From a bacterium (GTDB lineage: Bacteria; Bacillota; Clostridia; Oscillospirales; Oscillospiraceae), in contig SFVI01000001.1 in the NCBI GenBank assembly GCA_004560305.1, forward strand, positions 62,001 to 126,000: a stretch of 64,000 nucleotides of DNA, in the 5' to 3' direction. How positions within the stretch are numbered: the first letter of the stretch is position 1; every line of letters starts with the position of its first letter. The notes below the pieces were generated by a model. It worked only from the letters and a program-made list of their open reading frames with translations, was not told where the DNA came from and made no database searches. Below are positions 17,390 to 26,936 of this stretch, in pieces. The position numbers were made by a program, and so were the translations under genes.

Positions 17390-19237
17390 ATGAAAAAGAG
17401 TAATGTTCGCGCCTGGCTCAAGTATGGTCTGATGGCCATTCTGTCCTCGTTTATTTTCTGCATGAATTTTGATATCATGAACAGCCAGAACTATGCCATT
17501 CAGCGTGCTCTATGGAACATTTTCGGCGCGGTCTATGAGGCAAAAGAGGTCTTTTCTTTACTCGTTCCGGTGCTGGCGATCTTCTATGCATATTCTGACA
17601 GGTTTCTTGGGAAGCCCCATTCCCGGTCTGTGCTTATTGTTTCATTTGTCGCTGCCTTTGTTTCTGTACTCGGCCTGTCCTATTTTTCTGTCGGCAGTTG
17701 GGATCTGGTGTTCTCTTGGGAGAATGGTCAGTTCATAAAGGCGATGCTCCTGATATCTGCTTACACCGTTTTCTTTTTCTATGTCTATCGCTGGATTATG
17801 CACCTGTTTGCAATTCTTTCTGTCAAGCCCTTTACCGAGCCGAAGAATTGGTATACCCGCTGCCTGTACCGTCACAGCTACATCACTGTTTCTCTCACGC
17901 TCCTGCCCTTTTACCTCTTTCTTCTCGTGATCTCCTACCCTGCGCTTCCTTCAACCGATTCTGTCTATCAAATCTTGATGGGCTTCAATGGTGAGCCGTG
18001 GTCTGCCCACCACCCGGTGCTGCACTCTGCCTTTCTGATTCTATGCGTCAAAATCGGGATTGCCTTGTTTTCTTCCGGCAACGCCGGTTTGCTTCTTATT
18101 GCTCTCTGTCAGCTGTCTGTCTACTTAATCGCCTCCTGCTACGCGGTTGATGTTATTCTTCACCGGCTCAAACTTCCCATCTTCTTCGCCGTATTCTTCA
18201 TCGTTTATTTTGCTGTTCATCCCCTGGTTCAGCGTTACATTTTCAGGATTGCAAAGGATGTATTATACGCTCCATTTTTCCTCTGTTTTATTCTGAGCGT
18301 GTACTTGCTTTTCACAGACAGGCAACAGAATCTCGATCGTTTTGTACTTCTTTTTTCCGGTCTTTTCTTCTTACTTCTTCGCAACGAATCGAAATATATT
18401 GTGCTGCTTTCCTTTTTCGTTCTGTTTTTTGTTTACAAAAGGCGCCGCAAGACCTGTTTTGCCTTTATCCTCGCCGCGATTGCGGTTTCTTTCTGCATGA
18501 GCAGTATCGTTCAGCCCTTGCTTAACATTCAGCCCGGCAGCAAAAGAGAGATGCTTTCCATTCCTTTCCAGCAGACCGCAAGGTATCTCAGAGACTATCC
18601 CGCCGATGTAACCGCAGAAGAAAAAGCCGTCATAGAAGCTGTCCTGGATTATGATACAATTGGCAGTGTTTATAGAGGCGACATATCTGACCCCGTTAAA
18701 GCTACCTATCATGACGATGCCAGTATAGGTGATTTGGCGAACTATTTCAAAGCATGGGTGTGTATGTTTTTCAGGCACCCGGATGCATATGTTCAAGCCA
18801 CACTCAACAACTACTACAATTACTATGCCTTTATTGACGGACAATTTGAATCCAATTTCACGCATATTTCCTGGATTCAAATGGACATGCTGAACATGGG
18901 CCTTGCGCCCTATGGCTTCGGCCACCCTGAGGCGCTGGAGCTCAGCCATTTCGAGTACGAATACGTGTTGTCCCTGATTTCCCATCTTCCATTTTTCTCC
19001 TTGCTGATGATCCCTGCCGTGTATACCTGGACCGTTATTGTGCTTTTTATTCGCAGTGTCCAGCGGAAAAACAAGGCAGCTTTTCTTGCCGTTGTGTTCC
19101 CTCTGGTCATGCAGCTTATGATTACTCTGGGTCCCTGCAACGGCACATACGGCCGCTACCAGTATCCCATCATTCTCTCGCTGCCGGCAATTCTGGCAAT
19201 GTATATCAGCGCTGTTAAGGAACAGGAAGCACCATAA
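17390..19237 (+). CDS. DUF6020-like polytopic membrane protein, copy 2
   Basis: The paralogue of the preceding gene has exactly the same length (615 residues) and the same motif (YPALPSTDSV...HHP). Nucleotide identity is nearly complete in blocks, for example the first 25 codons, the region around the KRRRKTC motif, the block encoding FQQTARYLRDYP, and the last 25 codons. In between, the sequences differ, mainly in helix-forming segments and in the soluble loop at about 415-500. Its ribosome binding site is AAAGGGG, 8 nt before ATG. The 180-nt spacer to copy 1 holds no gene. The function is unknown. Confidence 0.75.
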   Translation: MKKSNVRAWLKYGLMAILSSFIFCMNFDIMNSQNYAIQRALWNIFGAVYEAKEVFSLLVPVLAIFYAYSDRFLGKPHSRSVLIVSFVAAFVSVLGLSYFSVGSWDLVFSWENGQFIKAMLLISAYTVFFFYVYRWIMHLFAILSVKPFTEPKNWYTRCLYRHSYITVSLTLLPFYLFLLVISYPALPSTDSVYQILMGFNGEPWSAHHPVLHSAFLILCVKIGIALFSSGNAGLLLIALCQLSVYLIASCYAVDVILHRLKLPIFFAVFFIVYFAVHPLVQRYIFRIAKDVLYAPFFLCFILSVYLLFTDRQQNLDRFVLLFSGLFFLLLRNESKYIVLLSFFVLFFVYKRRRKTCFAFILAAIAVSFCMSSIVQPLLNIQPGSKREMLSIPFQQTARYLRDYPADVTAEEKAVIEAVLDYDTIGSVYRGDISDPVKATYHDDASIGDLANYFKAWVCMFFRHPDAYVQATLNNYYNYYAFIDGQFESNFTHISWIQMDMLNMGLAPYGFGHPEALELSHFEYEYVLSLISHLPFFSLLMIPAVYTWTVIVLFIRSVQRKNKAAFLAVVFPLVMQLMITLGPCNGTYGRYQYPIILSLPAILAMYISAVKEQEAP

Positions 19238-19329
19238 TCCCTTCCTGTCCGGGATTTTTCTGGCCCTCAGCAGACCCTGATCCATTATCAAACACCGCCG
19301 CCCGGCATACAATGATCCGAGGTGACCTT

Positions 19330-19818
19330 ATGCGCGACTTGGATCAGCTTGTATGCATCAGACAGCGGCCATCAGCCATTGCCCGGATCAGGGGCAGCAA
19401 CCAGCACCCGAACCTCTGCGGGATGGTGCGCTTTTACCAGACCGGCCGGGGCGTGCTGGTTGCGGCCCACATTTCCGGCCTGCCGGAGCCGGAAGGGCCC
19501 TGCCGCCACCCGGTCTATGCCTTTCACATCCATACCGGAGCCTGCTGCACCGGCAACGGGAGCGACCCCTTTTCCGACGTTGGGGGCCACTTCAATCCTG
19601 ATAATTGCCCCCACCCACAGCACGCCGGGGACCTGCCGCCCCTCTTCGGCAGCGGCGGCCACGCCTTCTCCGTCTTTCTCACGGACCGCTTCTGTGTGAA
19701 GGACGTGATCGGTCGTACCGTAATCATTCACGGCGGCCCTGACGATTTTACCTCCCAGCCCGCCGGCAACGCAGGCCCCAAGATCGCCTGCGGAGAGATT
19801 CGCCGCTGCAGTTCTTAG
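19330..19818 (+). CDS. Cu/Zn superoxide dismutase-like protein without signal peptide
   Basis: A 162-residue protein of the SodC fold. All expected metal ligands are there: copper His66, His68 (FHIH), His87 (GGHFNP) and His134 (VIIHGGPDDF); zinc His87, His95, His98 and Asp101 (QHAGDL). Cys72 or Cys73 and Cys154 can form the structural disulfide. The zinc loop is shorter than in E. coli SodC. There is no signal peptide, so the protein appears cytoplasmic, unlike classical bacterial SodC. The ATG at 19330 is preferred over 19312 because GAGGTG lies 5 nt upstream. Activity is not proven. Confidence 0.78.
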   Translation: MRDLDQLVCIRQRPSAIARIRGSNQHPNLCGMVRFYQTGRGVLVAAHISGLPEPEGPCRHPVYAFHIHTGACCTGNGSDPFSDVGGHFNPDNCPHPQHAGDLPPLFGSGGHAFSVFLTDRFCVKDVIGRTVIIHGGPDDFTSQPAGNAGPKIACGEIRRCSS

Positions 19819-19843
19819 CAAATGGAGAGGCCACATCATCCTC

Positions 19844-19887
19844 CAAATAAAAAATGACATTGGCAAGTGCCAATGTCATTTTTTATG
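19844..19887. terminator. Bidirectional intrinsic terminator
   Basis: A long stem AAAAAATGACATTGGCA with its complement (about 19847-19885) is flanked by A/T runs. It lies between the converging SodC-like (+) and GGGtGRT (-) genes. Confidence 0.85.
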
Positions 19888-19900
19888 CTTATGGTGCAGT

Positions 19901-20902
19901 TTACTTGTTCATTGCCTCGGCAGTAGCCACGGCAACGGCAACGGTAGCGCCAACCATGGGGTTGTTGCCCATGCCCAGGAAGCCCATCATCTCCACGTGT
20001 GCGGGGACGGAGGAGGAGCCAGCGAACTGGGCGTCGGAGTGCATACGGCCCATGGTATCGGTCATGCCGTAGGAGGCGGGGCCGGCAGCCATGTTGTCCG
20101 GGTGCAGGGTACGGCCGGTGCCGCCGCCGGAAGCCACGGAGAAGTACTTCTTGCCCTGCTCGATGCATTCCTTCTTGTAGGTGCCTGCCACGGGGTGCTG
20201 GAAGCGGGTGGGGTTGGTGGAGTTGCCGGTGATGGACACATCCACGCCCTCAGCGTGCATGATGGCCACACCCTCGCGGACGTCGTCACAGCCGTAGCAG
20301 CGGACGTTGGCCCGCTCGCCCTCGGAGTAGCGGATCTCACGGACGATCTTCAGCTCGCCGGTGAAGTAATCGAACTGGGTCTGCACATAGGTGAAGCCGT
20401 TGATACGGGAGATGATCTGAGCGGCATCCTTGCCCAGACCGTTGAGGATCACGCGCAGAGGCTCTTTGCGGGCCTTGTTGGCGTTCTTGACGATACCGAT
20501 GGCGCCCTCGGCGGCGGCGAAGGACTCGTGGCCGGCCAGGAAGGCGAAGCACTTGGTGTCGTCGCTGAGCAGCATAGCGCCCAGATTGCCGTGGCCCAGA
20601 CCGACCTTGCGGTCCTCAGCCACGGAGCCGTCCAGGCAGAAGCTCTGCAGGCCCACACCGATGAGCTTGGCGGCCTCGGCAGCGGTCTTTACGCCGGACT
20701 TGATGGCGATGGCGGCGCCCACACAGTAGGCCCAGCACACGTTCTCAAAGCAGATGGGCTGGATGCTCTTTGCGATCTCGTAAGGATCAAAGCCCCTGGC
20801 CTGGCAGATCTCTCTGCACTCCTCCACAGAGGCGATGCCGTACTGAGCGAGGACAGCATTGATCTTGTTGATTCTTCTGTCGTAGTTTTCAAACAGAGCC
20901 AT
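19901..20902 (-). CDS. GGGtGRT protein
   Basis: A 333-residue protein of the family named for its GGGTGRT motif (259-265). It is soluble, with no membrane segment, and has eleven cysteines including CFENVCWAYC and RCYGC, which may bind metal or an Fe-S cluster (inference). It is known as a conserved family in anaerobes, always next to a NifU-like scaffold, as here (16 nt). The biochemical role is not established. It is the last gene of the unit that carries pgk, tpiA and gpmI. Confidence 0.85.
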   Translation of the reverse strand: MALFENYDRRINKINAVLAQYGIASVEECREICQARGFDPYEIAKSIQPICFENVCWAYCVGAAIAIKSGVKTAAEAAKLIGVGLQSFCLDGSVAEDRKVGLGHGNLGAMLLSDDTKCFAFLAGHESFAAAEGAIGIVKNANKARKEPLRVILNGLGKDAAQIISRINGFTYVQTQFDYFTGELKIVREIRYSEGERANVRCYGCDDVREGVAIMHAEGVDVSITGNSTNPTRFQHPVAGTYKKECIEQGKKYFSVASGGGTGRTLHPDNMAAGPASYGMTDTMGRMHSDAQFAGSSSVPAHVEMMGFLGMGNNPMVGATVAVAVATAEAMNK

Positions 20903-20918
20903 TCTCTTGTCCTCCTTC

Positions 20919-21611
20919 TTATTCCTGACGGGGGTCTATGTACTTGGCAGCGGTGTCCCACTGACCGTAATGACCGGTTGCCTTCTTCATGGCCTCGTTG
21001 GCGTCGTCGCCCTTCTTGATGAAGTCCATCATCTTGCCCAGGCTGACGAATTCATAGCCGATGATCTCCTCGTCCTTGTTCAGGGCGATGCGGGTGACGT
21101 AGCCCTCGGTCAGCTCCAGATAGCGGGGTCCCTTTTCCTTGGTGGCGAACATGGTGCCCACCTGAGAGCGCAGGCCCTTGCCCAGGTCCTCCAGAGAAGC
21201 GCCAACAGCCAGGCCGTCCTCGGAGAAAGCGGACTGGGAGCGGCCGTAAACGATCTGCAGGAACAGCTCCCGCATGGCGGTGTTGATGGCGTCGCAGACC
21301 AGGTCGGTGTTCAGGGCCTCAAGAATGGTCTTGCCGATGAGGATCTCGGAAGCCATAGCGGCGGAATGGGTCATGCCGGAGCAGCCGATGGTCTCCACCA
21401 GGGCCTCCTCGATGATGCCGTTCTTCACGTTCAGGGTCAGCTTGCAGGCGCCCTGCTGGGGAGCGCACCAGCCGATGCCGTGGGTGAAGCCGGAAATGTC
21501 GGAGATTTCCTTGGCCTGAACCCACTTCCCCTCTTCGGGGATCGGGGCGGGGCCATGGTATGCGCCCTTGGCAACAGGGCACATGTGCTTTACTTCGGTA
21601 GTGTAAATCAT
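20919..21611 (-). CDS. NifU/IscU-like iron-sulfur scaffold protein (GGGtGRT-associated)
   Basis: A 230-residue protein with an IscU-like N-terminal domain: Cys49, Cys56 and Cys77 (ETIGCSGM), followed by the helix AAMASEI typical of scaffold proteins. A further Cys106 matches the region of the third scaffold ligand. The C-terminal half (about 130-230) is not found in ordinary IscU and includes a segment ending in HYGQWDTAAKY. It pairs with the GGGtGRT gene and follows gpmI by 49 nt. Confidence 0.82.
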   Translation of the reverse strand: MIYTTEVKHMCPVAKGAYHGPAPIPEEGKWVQAKEISDISGFTHGIGWCAPQQGACKLTLNVKNGIIEEALVETIGCSGMTHSAAMASEILIGKTILEALNTDLVCDAINTAMRELFLQIVYGRSQSAFSEDGLAVGASLEDLGKGLRSQVGTMFATKEKGPRYLELTEGYVTRIALNKDEEIIGYEFVSLGKMMDFIKKGDDANEAMKKATGHYGQWDTAAKYIDPRQE

Positions 21612-21660
21612 AGCAATTTCCCTTCTATATCAAATTTGGATAAACAGAATGTGGCCTTGC

Positions 21661-23178
21661 TTACTTGACAATCAGGCTCTCGCCGGTCATCTCTGCCGGC
21701 TGGGCCAGACCCATGACCTCCAGGATGGTGGGGGCAATATCGGCCAGCTTGCCGTCCTTCAGCCGGATGCCGGCCTTGCACACTGCGAAGGGCACCGGAT
21801 TGGTGGTGTGGGCGGTGTTGACCTTGCCGTTTTCGTCAAACATGCAGTCGGCATTGCCGTGGTCGGCAGTGACCAGCAGCACAGTGTCCGGGTGCTTTGC
21901 CGCCTCGGCCATGATGCGGCCCATGCAGGCGTCCACGGTCTCCACCGCCTGAACGGCGGCGTCCATCACGCCGGTGTGACCCACCATGTCGCAGTTGGCG
22001 AAGTTGCAGACGATCAGGGCATACTCGTCAGAGGCGATGGCCTCCACGCACTTGTCGCAAACCTTCTCCGCGCTCATTTGGGGCACCAGATCGTAGGTGG
22101 CAAACTCCTTGGGAGAGGGCACCAGGCAGCGCTCTTCGCCCTCGGTCTGCTTCTCCACGCCGCCGTTGAAGAAGAAGGTCACATGGGCGTACTTCTCCGT
22201 CTCGGCCACGCGGAACTGCTTCAGGCCCTTGGCGCTGACATAGTCGCCCAGAGTGTTCTCAATGACCTCGGGGGGATAGGCAATGGGCAGGGGCAGCGCC
22301 TCGTCATACTGGGCGGTGCACACATAGCTGAGGGGATAGACAGTCTTTTTCCGCTGGAAGCCGTCGAAATCCGCCAGGTTCAGCGCCCAGGTCATCTCTC
22401 TGGCCCGGTCGGGGCGGAAGTTCATGAAGATCACGCTGTCGCCCTGATTGATCACGCCCTCGGGGCAGCAGACCACAGGCTTGACGAACTCATCGGTCAC
22501 ATCCTGCTGGTAGCTGGCCTCGATTGCGTGGACAGGGTCGGGGTCGGCCACGCCCTCGCCGCAGACGATGGCGTTGTAGCCCTGCTCCACACGATCCCAG
22601 CGCTTGTCCCGGTCCATGCCGTAGAAGCGGCCCTGAACCGTGGCAATGCGGGCGTTGCCCAGCGCGTCGCACTTTTCCTTCAGTTCCTTTATAAAGCCGG
22701 CGCCGCTCTTGGGAGCCACATCACGGCCGTCCAGGAAGCAGTGGACATAGACCTGCTCCACGCCCCGCTGCCTGGCCATATCCAGAATACCGAACACGTG
22801 CTTCAGATGGCTGTGCACGCCGCCGGTGGACATGAGGCCCAGGATATGCAGGGGCTTGTGGTTGGTCTTGGCGTCCTCCATGGCCTTGATATATACCGGG
22901 TTCTGGAAGAACTTGCCGTTTTCGATTTCCTGGCTCATCTTGGGCAGGATCTGGAACACCACCCGGCCTGCGCCGATGTTGGTGTGGCCCACCTCGGAGT
23001 TTCCCATCTGCCCCTCCGGCAGACCCACATCCAGCCCGGAAGCGGACAGCTTGCTGGTGGGGTTTTCGGCAAAGAGCCGGTCCAGATTGGGGGTCTTGGC
23101 CTTGGCGATGGCGTTGCCGGCGGTGGGAGCCGCCAGGCCGTAGCCATCCAGAATGATAAGAACAGCTTTATTGTTCAT
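21661..23178 (-). CDS. gpmI: 2,3-bisphosphoglycerate-independent phosphoglycerate mutase
   Basis: This 505-residue manganese enzyme interconverts 3- and 2-phosphoglycerate. It belongs to the alkaline phosphatase superfamily: Asp11 (LDGYG), nucleophile Ser61 (GNSEVGHTN), and the metal motifs NFANCDMVGHTG and TADHGNAD near the C-terminus. Full length. It lies 21 nt after tpiA in the lower glycolysis operon. Confidence 0.97.
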   Translation of the reverse strand: MNNKAVLIILDGYGLAAPTAGNAIAKAKTPNLDRLFAENPTSKLSASGLDVGLPEGQMGNSEVGHTNIGAGRVVFQILPKMSQEIENGKFFQNPVYIKAMEDAKTNHKPLHILGLMSTGGVHSHLKHVFGILDMARQRGVEQVYVHCFLDGRDVAPKSGAGFIKELKEKCDALGNARIATVQGRFYGMDRDKRWDRVEQGYNAIVCGEGVADPDPVHAIEASYQQDVTDEFVKPVVCCPEGVINQGDSVIFMNFRPDRAREMTWALNLADFDGFQRKKTVYPLSYVCTAQYDEALPLPIAYPPEVIENTLGDYVSAKGLKQFRVAETEKYAHVTFFFNGGVEKQTEGEERCLVPSPKEFATYDLVPQMSAEKVCDKCVEAIASDEYALIVCNFANCDMVGHTGVMDAAVQAVETVDACMGRIMAEAAKHPDTVLLVTADHGNADCMFDENGKVNTAHTTNPVPFAVCKAGIRLKDGKLADIAPTILEVMGLAQPAEMTGESLIVK

Positions 23179-23199
23179 AGAAGTTCCTTCTTGCAGAAA

Positions 23200-23973
23200 T
23201 TAGTCCTGATCGGTGGCCTTGACGATGGTGGCAAAGTCAACCGGCTTCAGGGAAGCGCCGCCGATGAGGCCGCCGTCGATGTCGGGCTGAGCCAGCAGCT
23301 CCTGGGCGTTCTTGGCGTTCATGCTGCCGCCGTAGAGGATGCTGACGGCGCGGGCGGGACGGGCGCCGTAGATGCCGCGGATCACAGCGCGGATGCCTTC
23401 GCAGACTTCCTGGGCCTGCTCTGCGGTGGCGGTCTTGCCGGTGCCGATGGCCCAGATGGGCTCATAGGCGATGACGCAGCGGCGCAGCTGGCTGGCGTCA
23501 ATGCCGCTGAGGGCAGCCTTCACCTGGTAAGCCACATACTCCATGGTCAGGTCCATCTCCCGCTGCTCCAGGCTCTCGCCCACGCAGATGATGGGCATGA
23601 TGCCCTTCTCCAGCAGAGCCTTGGCCTTGGCATTGATGAGCATATCGTCCTCGCCGTGATACTGGCGGCGCTCGGAGTGGCCCACGATGCAGTACTTGGC
23701 GCCGATGTCGGCCAGCTGGCTGGCGGAAACCTCGCCGGTGTAAGCGCCCTTCTCATACTTGCTCACGTCCTGGCCGCCGGCGGCAACCTTGCAGTCCTTG
23801 CCGGCCTTGACCATAGCGGGGATCATCACCGCCGGGGTGCACAGCACCATCTCGCAGGTGCGGGTCTTGGGCAGGTTCTCCTTCAGCTCCTCCATAAAGG
23901 GCTTGATCTCAGAGGCGAGCATGTTCATCTTCCAGTTGCCGGCGATAACGGTTTTGCGGTATTTTCTGTTCAT
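23200..23973 (-). CDS. tpiA: Triosephosphate isomerase
   Basis: This 257-residue TIM barrel interconverts dihydroxyacetone phosphate and glyceraldehyde-3-phosphate. Catalytic residues are in place: Lys in GNWKMN, His in VGHSERR and Glu in AYEPIWAIGTGK. The phosphate loop GGS (YGGSMN) follows. It is the third gene of the pgk-tpiA-gpmI run. Confidence 0.97.
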   Translation of the reverse strand: MNRKYRKTVIAGNWKMNMLASEIKPFMEELKENLPKTRTCEMVLCTPAVMIPAMVKAGKDCKVAAGGQDVSKYEKGAYTGEVSASQLADIGAKYCIVGHSERRQYHGEDDMLINAKAKALLEKGIMPIICVGESLEQREMDLTMEYVAYQVKAALSGIDASQLRRCVIAYEPIWAIGTGKTATAEQAQEVCEGIRAVIRGIYGARPARAVSILYGGSMNAKNAQELLAQPDIDGGLIGGASLKPVDFATIVKATDQD

Positions 23974-24017
23974 TTCGATCTCTCCATCAATTCAAATGCT
24001 GTTATGTGAAATATACT

Positions 24018-24046
24018 CTTTCCTGCCGCCGTCTGGCGGCAGGAAG
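24018..24046 (-). promoter_or_regulatory. Intergenic hairpin between pgk and tpiA
   Basis: A 10-bp stem TCCTGCCGCC/GGCGGCAGGA with a 4-nt loop lies in the 83-nt gap between pgk and tpiA. No T run follows on the minus strand, so it is more likely an mRNA-processing or stability element than a terminator. Confidence 0.4.
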
Positions 24047-24056
24047 GATCAACCAA

Positions 24057-25247
<1,191 letters not shown>

Positions 25248-25279
25248 GATATATCCTCCTATCATTATTGCTTACTGTT

Positions 25280-25762
25280 TTATTCTGCCATACTCCCCGT
25301 TTCCAGCAGTCCGGGAAAGCCCTGCTGCCGAAGCGCTTCGTATGCCAGTATGGCTGCGGAGTTTGAAAGATTCAGACTCCGTGCTTCACTGATCATGGGG
25401 ATGCGGATGCATCGGTCGCGGTATTTTTCTCTCAGCCATTCCGGCAGGCCCGCGGTCTCCTTGCCGAACAGCAGCGCCACATCGCCGCGCATATCCACTT
25501 CGTGGTAAGCCCGGGGCGCTTTGGTGGTTGCCAGATAGATATTAGTATCACCATTTTTGGCGAAGTACTCATCGATGCTCTGATATTCGTGGATTTCCAC
25601 CAGATACCAGTAGTCCAGCCCGCAGCGCTTGACCATCCTGTCGGAAATGTCAAAGCCCAGGGGATGGATCAGGTGGAGCCTTGCCCCCGTGGCGGCGCAG
25701 GTTCTGGCGATGGCGCCGGTATTGTGGGGAATCTCCGGTTCCACAAGGACAATGTCGATCAT
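25280..25762 (-). CDS. trmL: tRNA (cytidine/uridine-34-2'-O)-methyltransferase TrmL
   Basis: A 160-residue SPOUT-fold methyltransferase that modifies the wobble base of leucine tRNAs. Motifs: VEPEIPHNTGAIARTC (motif 1), LFGKETAGLP (motif 2) and IPMISEARSLNLSNS (motif 3, which forms the SAM knot). The ATG at 25762 gives the usual length. A longer frame to 25846 has no family-like sequence. It directly precedes pgk without a terminator between, so it may be co-transcribed with glycolysis genes. Confidence 0.92.
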   Translation of the reverse strand: MIDIVLVEPEIPHNTGAIARTCAATGARLHLIHPLGFDISDRMVKRCGLDYWYLVEIHEYQSIDEYFAKNGDTNIYLATTKAPRAYHEVDMRGDVALLFGKETAGLPEWLREKYRDRCIRIPMISEARSLNLSNSAAILAYEALRQQGFPGLLETGSMAE

Positions 25763-25921
25763 GCTTTCTCTTTCGCTCCTGTGAAAAAGGTATCTCTCAC
25801 TCTTTTTCTCCAACATATTAGCACAAAAATCAGAAAAATCATGCACTTTTTTTCGTTTTTTTGCGATTCTTGCATATTTAACAAAACAGGGCTATAATCC
25901 GTACTGTGCAAAGGCCATTTC

Positions 25922-25950
25922 TTGTCATTTTGCATATGTCATTTTATTAT
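25922..25950 (+). promoter_or_regulatory. Promoter of the COG1313 radical SAM gene
   Basis: The elements are TTGTCA (25922-25927), 17-nt spacer and TATTAT (25945-25950), 28 nt before the ATG at 25979. It decides the start: an earlier ATG at 25922 falls on the -35. Confidence 0.65.
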
Positions 25951-25978
25951 CAATACCCGATCGGAAGGTGCTGTTGCT

Positions 25979-26860
25979 ATGGAAGAAAAATGCAATATCT
26001 GCCCCCGCGCCTGCGGGGCTGTCCGGGGGGAACGCGGCGGCGGAATGTGCCTCTCCCCTGCCCTGCCCCGGGTGGCCCGGGCGGCCGCTCATTTTGGGGA
26101 GGAACCCTGCATCGGCGGCAGCCGGGGGGCCGGGGCCGTGTTCTTCACCGGCTGCAATCTTCGCTGCGTTTTCTGCCAGAACCGGGAGATCAGCCGGGGG
26201 CAGGCAGGCCGCACGCTGACGGTGCCGGAGCTGCGGGAGCTGTTTCTCCGCCTGCGGGATCAAGGCGTGGCCACCCTGGACCTGGTCACCGGCACCCACT
26301 ATACCCCCTGGATCGCCGAGGCCCTCAGCGGCCTTGACCTGGGCATCCCGGTGGTGTGGAACAGCTCCGGCTATGACAGTGTGGAAAGCCTGCATATGCT
26401 GGAGGGGCTGGTGCAGGTCTATATGCCGGACTTCAAATATTGGAAGCCGGACCTGGCCAAACGCTACGCCGCCGCCGCGGATTATCCCCAGGCGGCCAAA
26501 GCCGCCATCAAAGAGATGTTCCGCCAGGTAGGGCCTTATGAGCTGGACAGCGAGGGCATCCTGCAAAAGGGGCTTCTCATCCGCCATCTGATCCTGCCGG
26601 GGCAGGATCTGAACGCCATGGATGTGATGGACTTTGCCGCCGAGGAATTCCCCTCTGGCAGCATCCTGTTCTCTCTCATGAGCCAGTATACCCCCATGCC
26701 GGGGCTGGAGCGGTTCCCGGAGCTGCAAAAGCCCATTGACCCGGAGCTGAACGACCGGCTCATCCGCTATATGCAGCGCCTGGGCCTGGATGGCTATTGG
26801 CAGGAGACCGGCTCCGCCACCGCCGATGAAATCCCGGACTTTGACCTGACCGGGCTTTAA
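25979..26860 (+). CDS. Radical SAM protein of the COG1313 (PflA-related) group
   Basis: This 293-residue protein has the radical SAM cluster CxxxCxxC at Cys59, Cys63 and Cys66 (TGCNLRCVFCQN), as in PflA-type activating enzymes. A second set of N-terminal cysteines (5, 8, 12 and 24) could hold another cluster. It lacks the usual ferredoxin insert of glycyl-radical activases. The family is widespread in anaerobes and has no firmly known substrate. No glycyl-radical enzyme lies in the window. The next gene, an alpha-hydroxyacid oxidase-like protein, has its own promoter. Confidence 0.85.
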   Translation: MEEKCNICPRACGAVRGERGGGMCLSPALPRVARAAAHFGEEPCIGGSRGAGAVFFTGCNLRCVFCQNREISRGQAGRTLTVPELRELFLRLRDQGVATLDLVTGTHYTPWIAEALSGLDLGIPVVWNSSGYDSVESLHMLEGLVQVYMPDFKYWKPDLAKRYAAAADYPQAAKAAIKEMFRQVGPYELDSEGILQKGLLIRHLILPGQDLNAMDVMDFAAEEFPSGSILFSLMSQYTPMPGLERFPELQKPIDPELNDRLIRYMQRLGLDGYWQETGSATADEIPDFDLTGL

Positions 26861-26863
26861 GGC

Positions 26864-26892
26864 TTGACATTGTTCGCCCTTTGTCCGATAAT
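26864..26892 (+). promoter_or_regulatory. Promoter of the alpha-hydroxyacid oxidase-like gene
   Basis: A perfect TTGACA (26864-26869), 17-nt spacer and GATAAT (26887-26892) lie 44 nt before the start codon. Confidence 0.75.
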
Positions 26893-26936
26893 AAGAACGA
26901 GAAAACCCCTTAAAAATATCAGAGGAGAGATACCAT

